From Amylostereum areolatum (lineage: Eukaryota > Basidiomycota > Agaricomycetes > Russulales > Stereaceae): a stretch of 55,018 nucleotides of DNA. The translations under genes and the position numbers were made by a program. The stretch's first letter is position 1; the number at the start of each line of letters is the position of its first letter. The notes under the pieces are model-generated. The model was not told the DNA's origin. It searched no databases and was given only the letters and a program-made list of their open reading frames with translations. Shown here piece by piece: positions 11,094 to 22,792 of the stretch. The stretch spans positions 1 to 55,018 of the forward strand of contig SAXG01000144.1 of assembly GCA_012932865.1 (NCBI GenBank), in the 5' to 3' direction.

Positions 11094-12288
11094 CATGTAT
11101 TCTTGATTGTCACTATCCTCTATTTTAGGTACTCTCATGGCGGAATCATAGCTATGAAGTCTTATAGAATTATGGTACAGTGATAATAGACTAATACATA
11201 CAATCAAGACTCTAGTTGAGTGATACAGAGGGTGGATAGATCGAGGGGGATGTGACAATACAGCGCCGATTCAACAGTGACGGCAGAAATGATGTGGTCC
11301 GAGACATGATGTATCTCACGAGCGTGAAGAGAATGGGAGCCAGAGGAGGTAACCCGTCGATGGAGAGGAAGGGTCTTGGAGGGTGGACGATGGTGGCTAA
11401 TGGTGGGTACCACTGGCCAACACGGAGAGGGGAACGGTTAGCCCCGTCTGGTTTACATCCCCCGTCTTGCCGTATCGTTCTGCATCGCCCGCCAAGTTCG
11501 CGCCCGCGTCCATGGCCTTGCCTCCGTGAATACTGTCCTCGCTGAGCGCACTATGATCGGTCCCTCGACTCGATACGCTCTCGCACGTGGCGATGCTCGC
11601 CTGGACAAGGATTCGATGGTCAACGACTCAACATGTGCAGGTATAAACACGAGTGTCGATGAGACGTACAGCCGAACGACGCCGATGATTACGCGCCGGG
11701 GGTTCGGTAAATTTGTCCGAGGTAGACGTTGAAGGGACGAGCGGCGTATTGAAGAGGAGGGTGAGGGTAGAGAAGACGGAGGACATCGAGGACGAGGACG
11801 CCGGGAGTGGACTGGGCTGAGGGGAAGGCTGAGGGGGCGATGGGTAGGTTGTGCTGGACTGCATGGTAGTCGTGTGTGGTTGTGTATGCTTCGATATAAT
11901 GAGAAGATAGGATGTGAAGGTTGAGAGGGGTCGTGAGGGGTCGTGTAATGTAGTACGCGAGCGGTGTAGAACAGTGTAGAACGTTGAACTGATGAGATGA
12001 CGACATGTTTCAGTACCCCTGACTGGCGGACCGGTCTCAGGCGTCGGCGCTTTCGGTCTCGACCGTCGAAGAGTCCAAATCCTGCACAGTGCATAGGCTA
12101 TAGCGGATTCTACGTGTTCTCACAGCCCATGCTTAGAGCTCTCCGGATCCTTCGAGAGATTCCTGTTACATAGATCATATTACAGTCCTCGGCCGCATAC
12201 ACTTTTGGAATGCTACACGAAATCATCTACTAAGTAGTAACCTCCGGGACCAACTTAGCGCTGCTTTTTGCGTCATCCTCTCTCGGTT
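11094..12288. other. 1.2 kb without a confident gene
   Basis: The longest frames are on the minus strand around 11453-12094, but they overlap in three phases, are rich in Ser/Pro from C-rich DNA, and match nothing I know. A small gene is possible but unsupported. Confidence 0.4.
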
Positions 12289-14567
12289 TTACAACCTTCG
12301 CTTCATCCCGACCTTGCACGAGGACACTGCAGTTACGACCCCTTCATGCCTTTCGATCTAGTATGCAGAGTGAGTGCAGGAAACGCCCCGATAGTGACTG
12401 CTGTTCACGTACCGGAGCCTGTGGATCTTCAAGAACGAAGTCATACCGCCGCAAGAGAGATGCGATGATGATCAGCACCTCCATCATGGCGAGATTGCGA
12501 GCGATACATGCCCTACAACAGATAAGAAAATCGGTATGGTCCTTCGACAACAGAAAGATAGCCCACCGCGGTCCCAGCGAGAAAGGATGAAAGTACTTTG
12601 CTCTGATGCTCGCTCCCTCTTCCAGCCAGCGCTCTGGCCTAAACTCGTGCGCATCCGGGCCCCACACGCTGACGTCGCGATGCACAGTATACGCGGGCAC
12701 GCTGACAACCGTTCCGGGGACAAAGGTGTGCCCGAGGATAGTGAGGCCGCCTTCTGGGACTTCACGTGGGAGGCCAAGGCCGATGGTGGAGTGTAGGCGC
12801 ATCGCCTCATTCACCGCAGCCTCGAGATATGGCAGGTTCTTGACATCGGCGAATGAACAGACAGGAGCGTCGTCTGCACCGATGGCTTCTTTGAGCTCTT
12901 TCGTCAAGGAATCCTGGCAGCGAGGGCTCGGGGCAATGCGGTACATTATGCTTCCCAATGTGCTGTAATGAATGAGGAAGTTGAGAAAGTAGAGCGGAGG
13001 TATGTTAAGGGCAGGCTTACTTGGAGATCGTATCGCTTCCTCCAGTGAGCAACGTCACCGATTCTGCGGTAAGCTCTTTGGCACCCAGCGGCTTTCCTTC
13101 ATCGTCCTTGCCTTGGAGAAGACGTGTGAGGAAGTCTGCACGCGAGTTGGGAACAGAGAGGCGTTTGGAGACTGAAGTGGCGGCGATTCCTGCGAGCGAC
13201 GACACACACTTAGAGCCTCTGTTGAGCCAGGGGATGAAGCGCGTAACAAGTGGGCGCCAGGCATCAGGAAAAACCTCCCTTACTAAAATCAACAAATCCA
13301 GCAAATTAGCGCTAGTTAGAGGGGGACCTTCCTAAAGTGAACTAACAGGCTCTATTCTCACAAAACCCCGTACACATTTCGATGCACCGTCGTCGACATT
13401 GACCTCATATTTGCACTTCAAATACATAGTTGAGGCCAGAAGGGTGACAGGGACCTACGTCGACGTAGTGCCTTGCAGGTTGGCAGCGGGAACAGGGAAT
13501 TAGGAAGGTCCCCCTCTAATTAGTAGATTTTTAGTAAGGGAGGTTTTTCCTGATGCAGCGAAGAGGGATAACTCCGATGACGGCATTGAAGTCGGAGCGT
13601 CCGCGGAGGAGATCGATAGCGGGCATCTGGACAGTTGCATTCCGTGCAACATCCTTCCCGTAGGAGCTCATGGTTTTTTCGTTCGATTTGGCTACAGGGA
13701 CCACATCTTTCGCTGCTTCAACCATTCCAAATGGCGAGCCAAAGGCCAAGTCGCCTGTTCGAAGATGAGGACGGGCAGGAGGATGTCGGTAAGGCGGATG
13801 TGTCAGAGATTGAACTTACCTATGATGTCGAACACGACGTAGGCAAACCCTTATAAACGTTCAGCGGAATTGACTCATAGAGGAGGGAGGAGGGAGACGA
13901 GCTTACATGGTTGGATGTCAAGCCACAACCACCCATCGCGGCTTACCCATCCCGTACCTTCGTCACCTTCGATTCCACGACACCCCTTTTCGTAAATTAC
14001 GTCCAGTCTTTCGAGAAGTTCGGCAACGTGAGAGCTGATTAACGGCTCATATTCGTTGATGGTCCTGGGGGAGAAAACATGCGAGACAATCTTGCGCTTG
14101 CGGGCATGAGCGGCACGGTTGCGCGCGCTGACGATGCTGGAATTTACGGCGACATAGTGGTCGTAGAAATCCGTCTTGAGCGCACCGACGCCATGGCCGT
14201 ACACGAGTTCGAGAGCCTCTGGTGCCGATATCGATATGTGATTTGGGGCAATGCGGACGACCGGCCTTGCGAATCTATGCATCAAACGTCGAAACACGGC
14301 TGAGCAATGAGACATCGACACACCGTAAGTCTTGTGAAGGGAATCTACAACCTCGGAGCGATGACCTCCGATAGCGATGCGCGTGAGCCATATGTCGGAT
14401 AGCTGGGCCACCCAGGGTCCTGGGTAGGCACGTAGTTTGTGGACATCGCTCAACCACGGAACCAGGTGGACAATGACAAGTGGCACAAAGATGAGGACGA
14501 GAAGAGAAATATACGGGGAACGATGAATAAAGAAAGATATATCTCCGAGTAGTTCGAGGAGGGGCAT
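12289..14567 (-). pseudogene. Cytochrome P450 gene interrupted by a MITE
   Basis: P450s are haem monooxygenases of the ER membrane. The N-terminus has a membrane anchor (about residues 18-40) and a proline-rich hinge (AYPGPW). Other landmarks are VVRIAPNHISISAP, the I-helix LLTGGSDTIS, the ExxR helix as NEAMRLHS, FRPERW, and the haem loop FSLGPRACIARNLA, where Ala replaces the usual Gly after CI. The model ends CKVGMKRRL. Exons on the minus strand: 14567-14320, 14265-13907, 13849-13820, 13754-13556 joined to 13257-13021, 12962-12567, 12512-12413 and 12357-12289. The fourth exon is split by a 295-bp MITE plus a 3-bp duplication; 298 extra bases shift the frame and bring a stop. Removing them gives IPL-RW-RPLV in frame and about 545 aa, the usual length. 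Intron 1 needs a weak donor (GTCGAT). Everything outside the MITE looks intact, so the insertion is probably recent. Confidence 0.85.
13261..13555. mobile_element. 295-bp MITE with CAG target duplication and Plavaka-like ends
   Basis: Both ends begin CATCAGGAAAAACCTCCCTT and are identical for 27 bp. A further inverted block, TTAGAGGGGGACCTTCCTAA, follows on each side after a short non-identical spacer. CAG is duplicated at 13258-13260 and 13556-13558. The ends match the Plavaka terminus of this window (CATCAGGGAAAGCCTCTCCC) in sequence and in having an AGGACCTT-type subterminal block, and 3-bp duplications are usual for CACTA-like elements. It carries no coding sequence. I infer that it is mobilised by a Plavaka transposase. 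Confidence 0.88.
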
Positions 14568-15194
14568 TCTGTAGGTGGGGACAGAGCAGCAGGTCCTGGA
14601 ATTGGGGCTTGAGGTTATATGGATAGGTTGTTTATATTAGTTACAGTCCAGTTAGCACACCGGATCCGCGCTCAGGTGGAGAGAGGGAATTCTGATACCG
14701 TACTACATCTGTAAAAACCTCTCGTGCGAATTGGATCTTTTTGGAGGATATTGGACCTAAACGGCGAGTTAGAGGATTTGACGTGTTTAGGAAGGTCCTC
14801 TTACTACTAGATCTAATTTAGCGGCTAATGGTTTCTCAAGACGGTACAATCTCGGTCCAGCCGCACACCAACAGTGGTCTCAAACTGATCTCAACAGCAT
14901 CCAAGCATTTTCACAACATAGGTTTGGTTCACTTTTAGATACCGTTGTCCTGCCTTTGTCACGGCTTTTGGGGCTTGCTCAGACACCATTAGAGAAACCG
15001 GGTATCCATTTTTCATACATTAGCACGAGGCACGGATTGTAAACTAAGCGTTAATGAATGAGCGGAGGGGGGGGATGAAGCTACGGATGCGAGGGGAAAT
15101 AGAGCAGGAGCGAGAACCATTGTACACGAACACATATTACGAGAATCGACTAAAGCGGAAGTGAACGTAAGCGTAGCGGGAGGGGGACACACAT

Positions 15195-17729
15195 CTACTC
15201 ATCATTATAGTCAATCAATGCAGCAGGAACACCGGGGGCGGGCAGCACCGACAAAGGGCCTGTTCTAGACAGATAAATGAGTGGAATGGATTGAAAAGCT
15301 AGGGAAACAACTTACAAAGCCGCCGTGTACAAACCGGACATGAAGCTGTGGTAGAACGGGGGGCGAGTGTTCTCCATCTCGTTCAAAGTGGCAATATGGC
15401 CACCGTACACATCCAGGTATGTCCCCGCCGAGAAATCGGACTTGACATGATGCCCGGATCGACGCTCGTGCAGAGATGCGTAAACCTACACAAGGATAAG
15501 CAAAGGTTTATCATATTGAGATCAAAATGAGTCACTCACCGCTGTAAATGCCAGTGCAACCATTGCCTTCGGGAGCTCGATGCGACGCTCGTTAGTTACC
15601 GAGTCAATTGTAAACGGGAGCCTATCGCGGAAGCCGTCCGGAATTCCCTTTGCGAAAATGGTCTGGTGAAGAATTGTGATCCCGATTGGGTGACGGTAAG
15701 GTTGACCACGGCGCACAGCCCCAGTCAACCCATCCTACAGTATGATACTATAAGTCAGTAGAAACCCACAGAGACATGACCAGTGAAAACACACCGGAGA
15801 GTTGCGACGGAATATGTAGTTATAATCCCGGACAGCGAAAGCTACTGCCGCTTGACTCTGCTCCCCTTCAGGAAGCAGGTTGTACATTCCGACGATGTGA
15901 TTGTCGCTGGATTCCTTGAACTTCAAGCGAAAGATACCAATGCGAGCGATGGGCTAGTACAAAATGGTCTGAGAACCGTGCTGCCAGGAAAAATCCAAAC
16001 TGACTTACCAAGGGAATGAGACGGTTGATGTACCCGGGTTCCTGGAGCAAACGGCGGTGCATGTCGATACAGACATCGCGGAGAGACGCCGCTCGGATCA
16101 GTGCATTGCGCGAGAATGTCTCACTGAGCGTCGCATCGGGAAACCCGTGGACTAGAAGGATCTCGTATATAATCTGAACGAAAGCGCCGCGGATTCCAAG
16201 TTGAACGATGTGCGATTGCACTCGAAGTGACATCCGCTGATGTGGGCCTCCCAGCACCAAGTTTGTATTCTCCGGAAACTCGCCTCCGACCGTTGCTGGT
16301 GGAAGGTTGATCACGCCGGCCGCTAGAGGACCTTCAGCATCAGAGACAAATCGGTCGCCTATGAGACCTAAAATTCGCCAAAGGTATCTCTGGCGGACAT
16401 TACCTCCAGTGGTATCTTCGTTAACTTGGACCTGCTCTCCGAGGGCAGCATCAACAGCTGTGACAGGAAGAGCCGTGGAAGGAGCCGTGGCAGGAGGAGG
16501 AGCCGTGGCGGCGGCGGCGGCAGCGGCAGCGGCAGCGGGTGGAGCGGCGGCAGCGGCGGCGGCAGCGGATGGAGCGGCGGCAGCGGTGGCAGAAGCAGCG
16601 GTAGTGGCAGCGGATGGGGCAGCGGCAGCGGTGGTGGCAGCGGCAGCGGATGGAACGGCGGCGGGGACAGAAACAGGAATGGGTGGAGGAAGAGGAGCCG
16701 AGACCGGGGCAACAGGAGGGACGGCGGACGGAGGAGAAGGAGCTGTGTTAGAAGTCGACGGTCCCGCAACGGCTTGAGGGGCATCGAGGCGACTCAGGCA
16801 AGGATCAATGGGAACGAAAGATGGGCTTGAAGACGCAGCCGAATTTGCACTGGAGAGCCATGTAGGACGCTATAGTATCCGTTAGCATGCTGCACTTGAG
16901 GAGGTTAAGGACAACACATACCTCGAGGTTCACCTGACGCTGGAACTGCGTCGGGTTCGTCTTCGCCAACTCGTCCCCGTCGTCATCTTCGATCGCGTCA
17001 AAATCGTCTTCGGAGAGCGGCGAGAGGCCGTTATCGTCGTCATCGTCGTTTTCGTCCTACAAACAAATCCGTCAATCAGCAACTCGGAACCTGATACAAA
17101 GTGAAAGTTATGTACCTCAATCATGGCAACACCTGTGTGACCCGAGGTAACCGCCTTTGCCTTGCCTTTCGTCCCGTCCACGTAGAGCTTGAGTGCAACC
17201 GGTGGAAGCTCGTCCTCTTGAAGAACAAGCTGAGGAGCGCGCGCTAAAGAAAGTGGAACGACAATGTCAGCCCGTGGGAACACACGCGATTGAACGCGAA
17301 CGTACTCACACTTCCGAGTTTTTGACTTCTTCGCCGCTGGGCCATTGGCCTGAACACCTTTCCCCCCCTTTCGTTTCTTGCCCGCAGCTAAAGGAGGGAA
17401 GTGTGAGCGTCGGAAGACACCAACAAAGACAGCAATACAACATACCGGCAGTAACAGGCTCGGATGCAACATCTATTTCGGCCACGGCCCACGGAGCCAG
17501 CGGAAAAAAAATGGTAAGTGGTCTGTGATTCGATGGGAAAAGCTATTGACGTACCATCCACAGGAGCTTGCTCTCGCTGTAATTGCGCTGCAGCGGCAGC
17601 CTTCGACGCCTTGGTGCGAGCACGAGTAGCAGCAGCCTTCTGCGCTGGCGAGAGTGCCGCGCTGGCGGTCCCAGAGGCCGAGGAAGTGTTGCGCTGCGAC
17701 GTTCTCAATGTGCGTGACTGGTAACTCAT
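15195..17729 (-). CDS. Plavaka-borne accessory gene, DUF6532-type protein
   Basis: About 665 aa in ten exons on the minus strand: 17729-17555, 17472-17446, 17387-17310, 17243-17116, 17056-16922, 16869-16009, 15953-15795, 15734-15540, 15485-15316 and 15264-15195. The N-terminal part is disordered: Ser/Thr/Ala-rich, then Lys-rich (GKKRKGGKG), then acidic. A long Pro/Ala stretch from a GCC/GCT repeat follows. The C-terminal 300 residues are a folded domain (ILVHGFPDATLSETFSRNAL; YLDVYGGHIATLNEMEN) that I assign from memory to DUF6532, a domain common in Agaricomycetes. Its function is unknown. Its position inside the element, divergent from the transposase, suggests an accessory transposition or silencing-related role (inference). 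The last intron has donor GTAAGT overlapping an in-frame TAA; unspliced, the protein would end 16 residues earlier. Confidence 0.75.
16490..16680 (+). repeat. GGC/GGCAGC trinucleotide-type microsatellite in copy A
   Basis: An imperfect GGCGGC/GGCAGC repeat encodes the Ala/Pro-rich tract of the minus-strand DUF6532-type protein. Copy B has two more 6-bp units in the matching place, a 12-bp in-frame length difference. Confidence 0.85.
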
Positions 17730-18045
17730 GCCGTTGACGGGGGGGACGGAAAAGAAAAAGAGGGGAGAAGGAAAGTGGGGAAGAGGAAGAAGAGCGAGGA
17801 TGCCTGTCGACACGGCGAGGTGAGCGTACAAATATAAGTCCTGCGCCGTTTGCTGACATGGCCGTAGGTTTCGTAATAGTGCGGGCTCTGCGGAGCGTGA
17901 GCACTCTCACGTCTGGTGGGGTCTTGGTGAGTTTTAGACGGACTTGGTGAATTTAGGCGGCTGATTTCCTCCGCGCATAGTGAAATTGGATATAACGCAC
18001 CCTTCTCTCCTCCACATCACGACCTCCAACACACGCTGTATCCTC

Positions 18046-21000
18046 ATGGCATATCAGCTGCCCACAGCCAAGGCTTCCGTAGTTTGCAACGGATGCAGCA
18101 AAAACTTCTCGCCGCGCGGGCGTACAAACCACTGGAGACAGACTGCGCGCGAGGAATGCAAAGCTGCTCACACCGCATACCAGGCTCTTCAAGAAAGCCT
18201 GTTCCCCGGTCTTATGGCACCGCCAAATCCTCAAGTTGCGGAGAACCTATCAGCAGAGAACACGGGCGTCGGCGCAGACTACTTTTCGGAAAGTTATACA
18301 CCTGCCGAACTCGGACTCGACAATCCAGCTGGCAACACTGCCGATAATCCTCGTGCAACTCCTATGGATGTCGACAATGTTTTTCCGGCTCCTATGTCGG
18401 TCTCTGACAGGAATCAAGGAACCACGGAAGAAGATGAAGCGGATGAAGAGGAGGATGTGCGAAACTTTGAGGAGCTCGGGCGCGTCTTGGAGCCCGTAAT
18501 CAACCCGAATGCACCCCAATCGGCGCCAGGAGAACTGCCTGCAGACGAACTAGCGGCTCCGCAAGATACTTCTGGCCGCCTCTTTACACCCGAAGAACGG
18601 CAACGTGTTGAAGGAAAGCTCTGGGTGCACCCGACGATCGTGCCGTTCCCGAGCGAGAGCGCTGGCGCACCTCTCACTTTAGAGGTATCTGCGTCACAGT
18701 ACGACACTCTGCGTTCGCATTTGGAATCTGGGAGTGCGGGAAACATCTGGGCACCGTTCAAGTCGAAACTCGACTGGTCCATGGCTTACTGGGCCAAAAC
18801 ACGTGGGCCAACATCGACCGCGGTCTCTGAGCTCCTCCAGATGGACGAGGTATGCATCCAATTGCCAGTGATCACGCGTCAAGTTCAATGCTCATTACCC
18901 TCTTTTACTTAGCTTGCCGAGAAACTCGACCTCTCATTCTGCTCGTCGGCTCAGCTCAACAAGATCATCGACGAACAACTGCCTGGTCGGCCGAAGTTCA
19001 CGATGGAGGAGATCCAGGTCGGTGGCGAGAACTTTGAGGTGTACTTTCGCGACATTGTTCCTTGCATCCGCGCGCTGTACGGCGACCCCGAATTTGCGCA
19101 ACACCTGATCACGGTCCCGGAGCGCCACTACCAAGATGCCGACATGACGATTCGGATGTACGATGAGATGAACACGGGCACTTGGTGGTGGAACGTGCAG
19201 GTGCTTGGCATCATCTTCTACGGTTCCCTCCTCCGACCTAACACAAATTTTCTCTTCCGCAGACAAGCATTGAGGCAAAACTCCCTGGCGCAACAATCAT
19301 CCCCCTCATCATATCATCAGACAAGACTCAGCTCACGCTCTTTCACGGGAAGACAGCATACCCGGTCTACATGACAATCGGAAACATCCCGAAGGACATC
19401 CGTCGCAAGCCCTCCCGTCGGGCGCAAGTCCTCATTGGCTACCTGCCCACAGCAAAACTGGACCACATCTCCAACAAGGCTGCCCGACGCCGTGCAACCG
19501 GCAACATTTTCCATGAGTGCATGCGTCGGATTCTTGCACCCATCAAGGACATCGGAGAAACCGGAATCGCCATGGTCAGCGGTGATGGCGTTTGGCGTCG
19601 CTGTCATCCCATCTATGCTATATTCGTTGGGGATTATCCGGAGCAGGTTCTTGTGACGGCAACACTCTATGGTGACTGTCCAAGATGTCCGATTCTGCAC
19701 GCTCTTCTCGGAGAGTACGATGATGACACAGACCTCGATTTCCGTGATGCCGACGACGCATTGGACGTCTTTGAACTGGCCGATGGTGATCCCACAACCT
19801 ACCACGCTGCATGTCGTGAGGCGCGCCTCCGCCCTATCTTCCATCCGTTCTGGGAAGATTTGCCCTATGTAAACATCTTTGCCTCATGCACACCCGATAT
19901 CCTCCACCAGATGTATCAAGGAGTCATCAAGCATGTCATTGCATGGATTTCGGACCCGCAAGCATTTGGGCCCGACGAAATTGATGCCCGTTGTCATCGG
20001 ATGCCACCCAACCACCACGCTCGCCTCTTCACACATGGGATCAGCTCGCTTGTCCGGGTGTCGGGTACAGAGCACAAGCACATCGCGCGCATTCTCCTTG
20101 GTCTGATTGCAGATCTTCCTCTCCCAGATGGCCGCAGTCCTGCCCACCTCATCCGCGCCGTTCGAGGAATTCTCGACTTCCTCTACCTTGCCCAATATCC
20201 ATCCCATACCGATGAAACCCTTGCGCAGATGGACGATGCTCTTCGGCGCTTCCACGACAATAAATCGATCTTCATTGATCTCGGAATCCGGCTGGATTTC
20301 AACCTTCCGAAAGTTCATGGTGCACGGCACTACTCGCCAAGCATCGTGCTCTTCGGTACAACAGATAACAGCAACACGGAGCAATCGGAACGCCTGCACA
20401 TCGACTTTGCGAAAGACGCGTACAGGGCTACCAACCGAAAAGATGAATATCCACAAATGACGGCATGGCTCGAACGTCGCGAGAAGGTCAACGCGCATGC
20501 GGCGTTCATTCAGTGGCGCTCTTCGGGGCACCCTCCTATCACTTCGGAACGGACACCAGAGGTGCACCTTCACATGCACACCCAGATGACGAAACATCCA
20601 ACACTCCCAGCCGTCTCGTTCGATCGACTCCATGAACTGTACGGCGCCGTTGACTTTTCCGATGCACTCGCAGCATTCATTGTCAAGTGTAACTACCCAG
20701 ATCTCGGTCCTGGGCCCGCGCGTCACGAAGCTGATAACACACTCATCCCGACCAGACCTATCGCCGTGTATCACAAGATTAAGCTCTGGAATCACGACGC
20801 TCTGCAACGCGAGGACGGAAAAGACGAGCAAGATGCTGTCCATGTTCGCCCTCAGCGGCGGGACACCCGTGGACGTATCGTTCCCGGTCGGTTTGACACC
20901 GTGTTGGTTAAATCGGGAGCTGGAGGTGCTCGCGGCGTAGCAGGTGAGCTTTGCTGCTCGTCTGAGATTTCACCGCTGACCGGTCATGACCAAGGCTACC

Positions 21001-21353
21001 GCGTCGCACAAGTGCGCGTGGTCTTCCGACTATCTGCCAAGACGGCCGACACCGTCTACCTACCCACACGTCCGACACCCCCACAACACCTTGCCTACAT
21101 CGAGTGGTTCACGCCGTTCGCAAAGGAGCCAGAAGATGACACACAGATGTACCGTGTGTCTCGTTCCGTGCACAATGGGCGACGCGACGCCGAAATCATC
21201 CCTATCGAAGACATCCAACGGAGTGTCCAGCTCTTCCCGCGTTTCGGTGCGACCGCTCCCCGTCATTGGACAAGCTATAATGTCCTTGAGGAGTGTACTA
21301 AATTCCGTGTCAGCTCATTCCTCGATCACCATACATACAGGACCGTATTTTAG
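18046..21353 (+). CDS. Plavaka transposase, copy A
   Basis: This enzyme is expected to cut and join the element ends. Exons 18046-18849, 18913-19200 and 19263-21353 give about 1,060 aa. I start at the ATG at 18046 because the cysteine motif follows at once; an upstream in-frame ATG at 17980 is less likely. An N-terminal C2HC-type zinc knuckle is C14-x2-C17-x11-H29-x8-C38. An acidic linker follows (residues about 110-165). The core starts with IISSDKTQLTLFHGKTAYPV, then YMTIGNIPKDIRRKPSRRAQ, the hallmark of Plavaka. Candidate catalytic acids are the Asp of SSDKT, the Asp of VSGDGVW and a Glu in the QSERLHIDFAKDAYRATN helix; these follow the family pattern and are not proven. All frames are open and splice sites canonical, so the gene appears intact. 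Confidence 0.93.
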
Positions 21354-21513
21354 CCCGAGAGTCCGTACAATGACAATGTGTGTAACCTCTAAAAACCTCG
21401 GACTTGACTTAGACACCTTTTGACGTACTAGACCGCCTTAGAGGGCACCATCTAAACGGCACGCTAATTAGAGGACCTTGGCGCGGCATTTGCGGGAGAG
21501 GCTTTCCCTGATT

Positions 21514-22792
21514 AGTAACCGCCGGGATATGCGCGCTTGCTCGGTCACAGGTCACGATATCCCCCACCGCGTCGACAGTCGGAGGCGTACGGTGCCCCGT
21601 TCTCGCATTATAGAGACACAATCTTTGGCTGCGTACCCTTGTACGATTGAGATGGAGAGACTAGAAAGACGCGTCGAGCACTCGAGCACCTGGCTCCCCA
21701 AATCCCAATGGTGGGAAGGCGGATGCGCTATCATTCTGAGTCTATTAGGCGTCCGCGCACGATCTACCTAGGAGTAGCTCTGGCGCACCTTGTTCCCATG
21801 ACGCAATGCTACTGAATTGTAGGGGAGAAGAACTTTAGTAGAAGAACCACAAAGGTGGAACTGACCGGGAAAGTTTAGCCTGGAGAGAACCCGACCCGAA
21901 CGGCAATAACGACACCAAAGAGGGCGGAGGGTACGTCGAGATCGACAGGGAAGGGTTTGGGCATAGAAATTCCGTTTGTACAGACGAGTCAGAGGAAGGG
22001 TGAACTTCGGTGTCCTTCGGCGGTTCGCGAGTAGTCTCCTTCACAGTCGGACCCTAAGACGTCATATGCAGCTTTTGGGAAGACTGAAGGACGGTGCTAA
22101 TATATCTCATGAGCTACCTGCTGGTCTGCTAGCACGTCCGTATCAGCTATAGTCATGAGTCTACGTGAGACGCCTGTCCGACGAAGTCCGACGACGCTAC
22201 AAGCACTTGTTCATCGTCTCTTGAGTCTCTTCCACTTCGCCGGCGAAGACCATCGTGGCGAAAAAATGCGGATAAGTAGACCATGGACGTACGTCTAGGA
22301 AAGGCCTTCAAGCAGCGGATCTGTTGTGCGTTCTGCGCCTGTTCGATCCCAGTTTGGCGAAATAATATACTGAAGGGCCAAGGCACCCTTCCGGCTGTGA
22401 TCTGCGTGTCGTCTGTCCTACTCCCATAAGCCTCCAGCAGCTGCAGCACCCGCGAGAATTTGAAGCTGAGAACAGTCGTTGGAGTTTGGAAGCACTAGTA
22501 GAGCTCCGCGCATCGCCGCTGGTGCTTTCTATCGGACAACTGTCGGCCGACTCGTCGCTGCCACGGTTGCTGACTGTCGCAAGATCGAAGCTGACAAACC
22601 TTGAAGCAACTGGCGTCCTTTCCCTAACGACTCGTACCGCCATCCCACAATATCCCCCTCATGCTTGCACATCCGTTTCATCTATGGATTCTTGGCCATG
22701 TCTTGCATATATAATCTCAGACTTGCCTCGTCTCCCCTTTTGTACCCATCACCCTCCATTCGCTTCGTCATATCAATACTTCTGTTCGCGCC
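21514..22792. other. Intergenic, no gene recognised
   Basis: This stretch lies between the right end of Plavaka copy A and the glutathione S-transferase. Open frames here are short; the one starting at 21478 only reads out of the transposon end. The GST promoter lies at the right edge. Confidence 0.5.

Larger units (their letters stand above)
14706..21513. mobile_element. Plavaka (CACTA-like) DNA transposon, copy A, full length
   Basis: The left end at 14706 reads CATCTGTAAAAACCTCTCGT. The reverse complement of the right end reads (A/C)ATCAGGGAAAGCCTCTCCC; 16 of 22 bases agree, so the TIR is imperfect. Subterminal AGGTCCTCT/AGAGGACCT blocks lie inside both ends. The element carries two divergent genes starting about 320 bp apart near 17.7-18.05 kb: a DUF6532-type gene to the left and the transposase to the right. 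I could not find a clean 3-bp duplication (CTA on the left, AGT or TAG on the right), so the exact ends are uncertain by a base or two. The transposase half is nearly identical to copy B. Confidence 0.85.

Noticed and set aside
11453..12094. A 213-codon minus-strand frame with Ser/Pro/His-rich sequence
   Set aside because: Three overlapping frames of similar quality exist in C-rich DNA, with no domain and no start context; it is not better than chance.
13261..13555. CRISPR-like or hairpin RNA gene in the paired repeats of the MITE
   Set aside because: There are only two inverted arms with a target duplication, in a eukaryotic exon; a MITE explains everything seen.
14266..14319. A one-base lesion in the first intron of the P450 gene
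   Set aside because: The obvious donor GTGTGT gives a 58-nt intron and a frameshift, but using the third GT (GTCGAT) gives a 54-nt intron and the normal YGVPVVRIAPN, so no mutation needs to be assumed.
16307..16830. Long Gly/Ser- or Ala-rich open frames on the plus strand
   Set aside because: They are shadows of the GC-rich repeat inside the minus-strand DUF6532-type exon; the same happens at 32473-33038 in copy B.
19884..20843. A 319-codon minus-strand frame inside the Plavaka transposase
   Set aside because: It is antisense to the well-supported transposase exon and shows no domain; the mirror image occurs at 28460-29419.
14703..21516. A 3-bp target duplication for Plavaka copy A
   Set aside because: CTA before the left end and AGT or TAG after the right end do not match under any placement of the outermost base, so I do not claim one.
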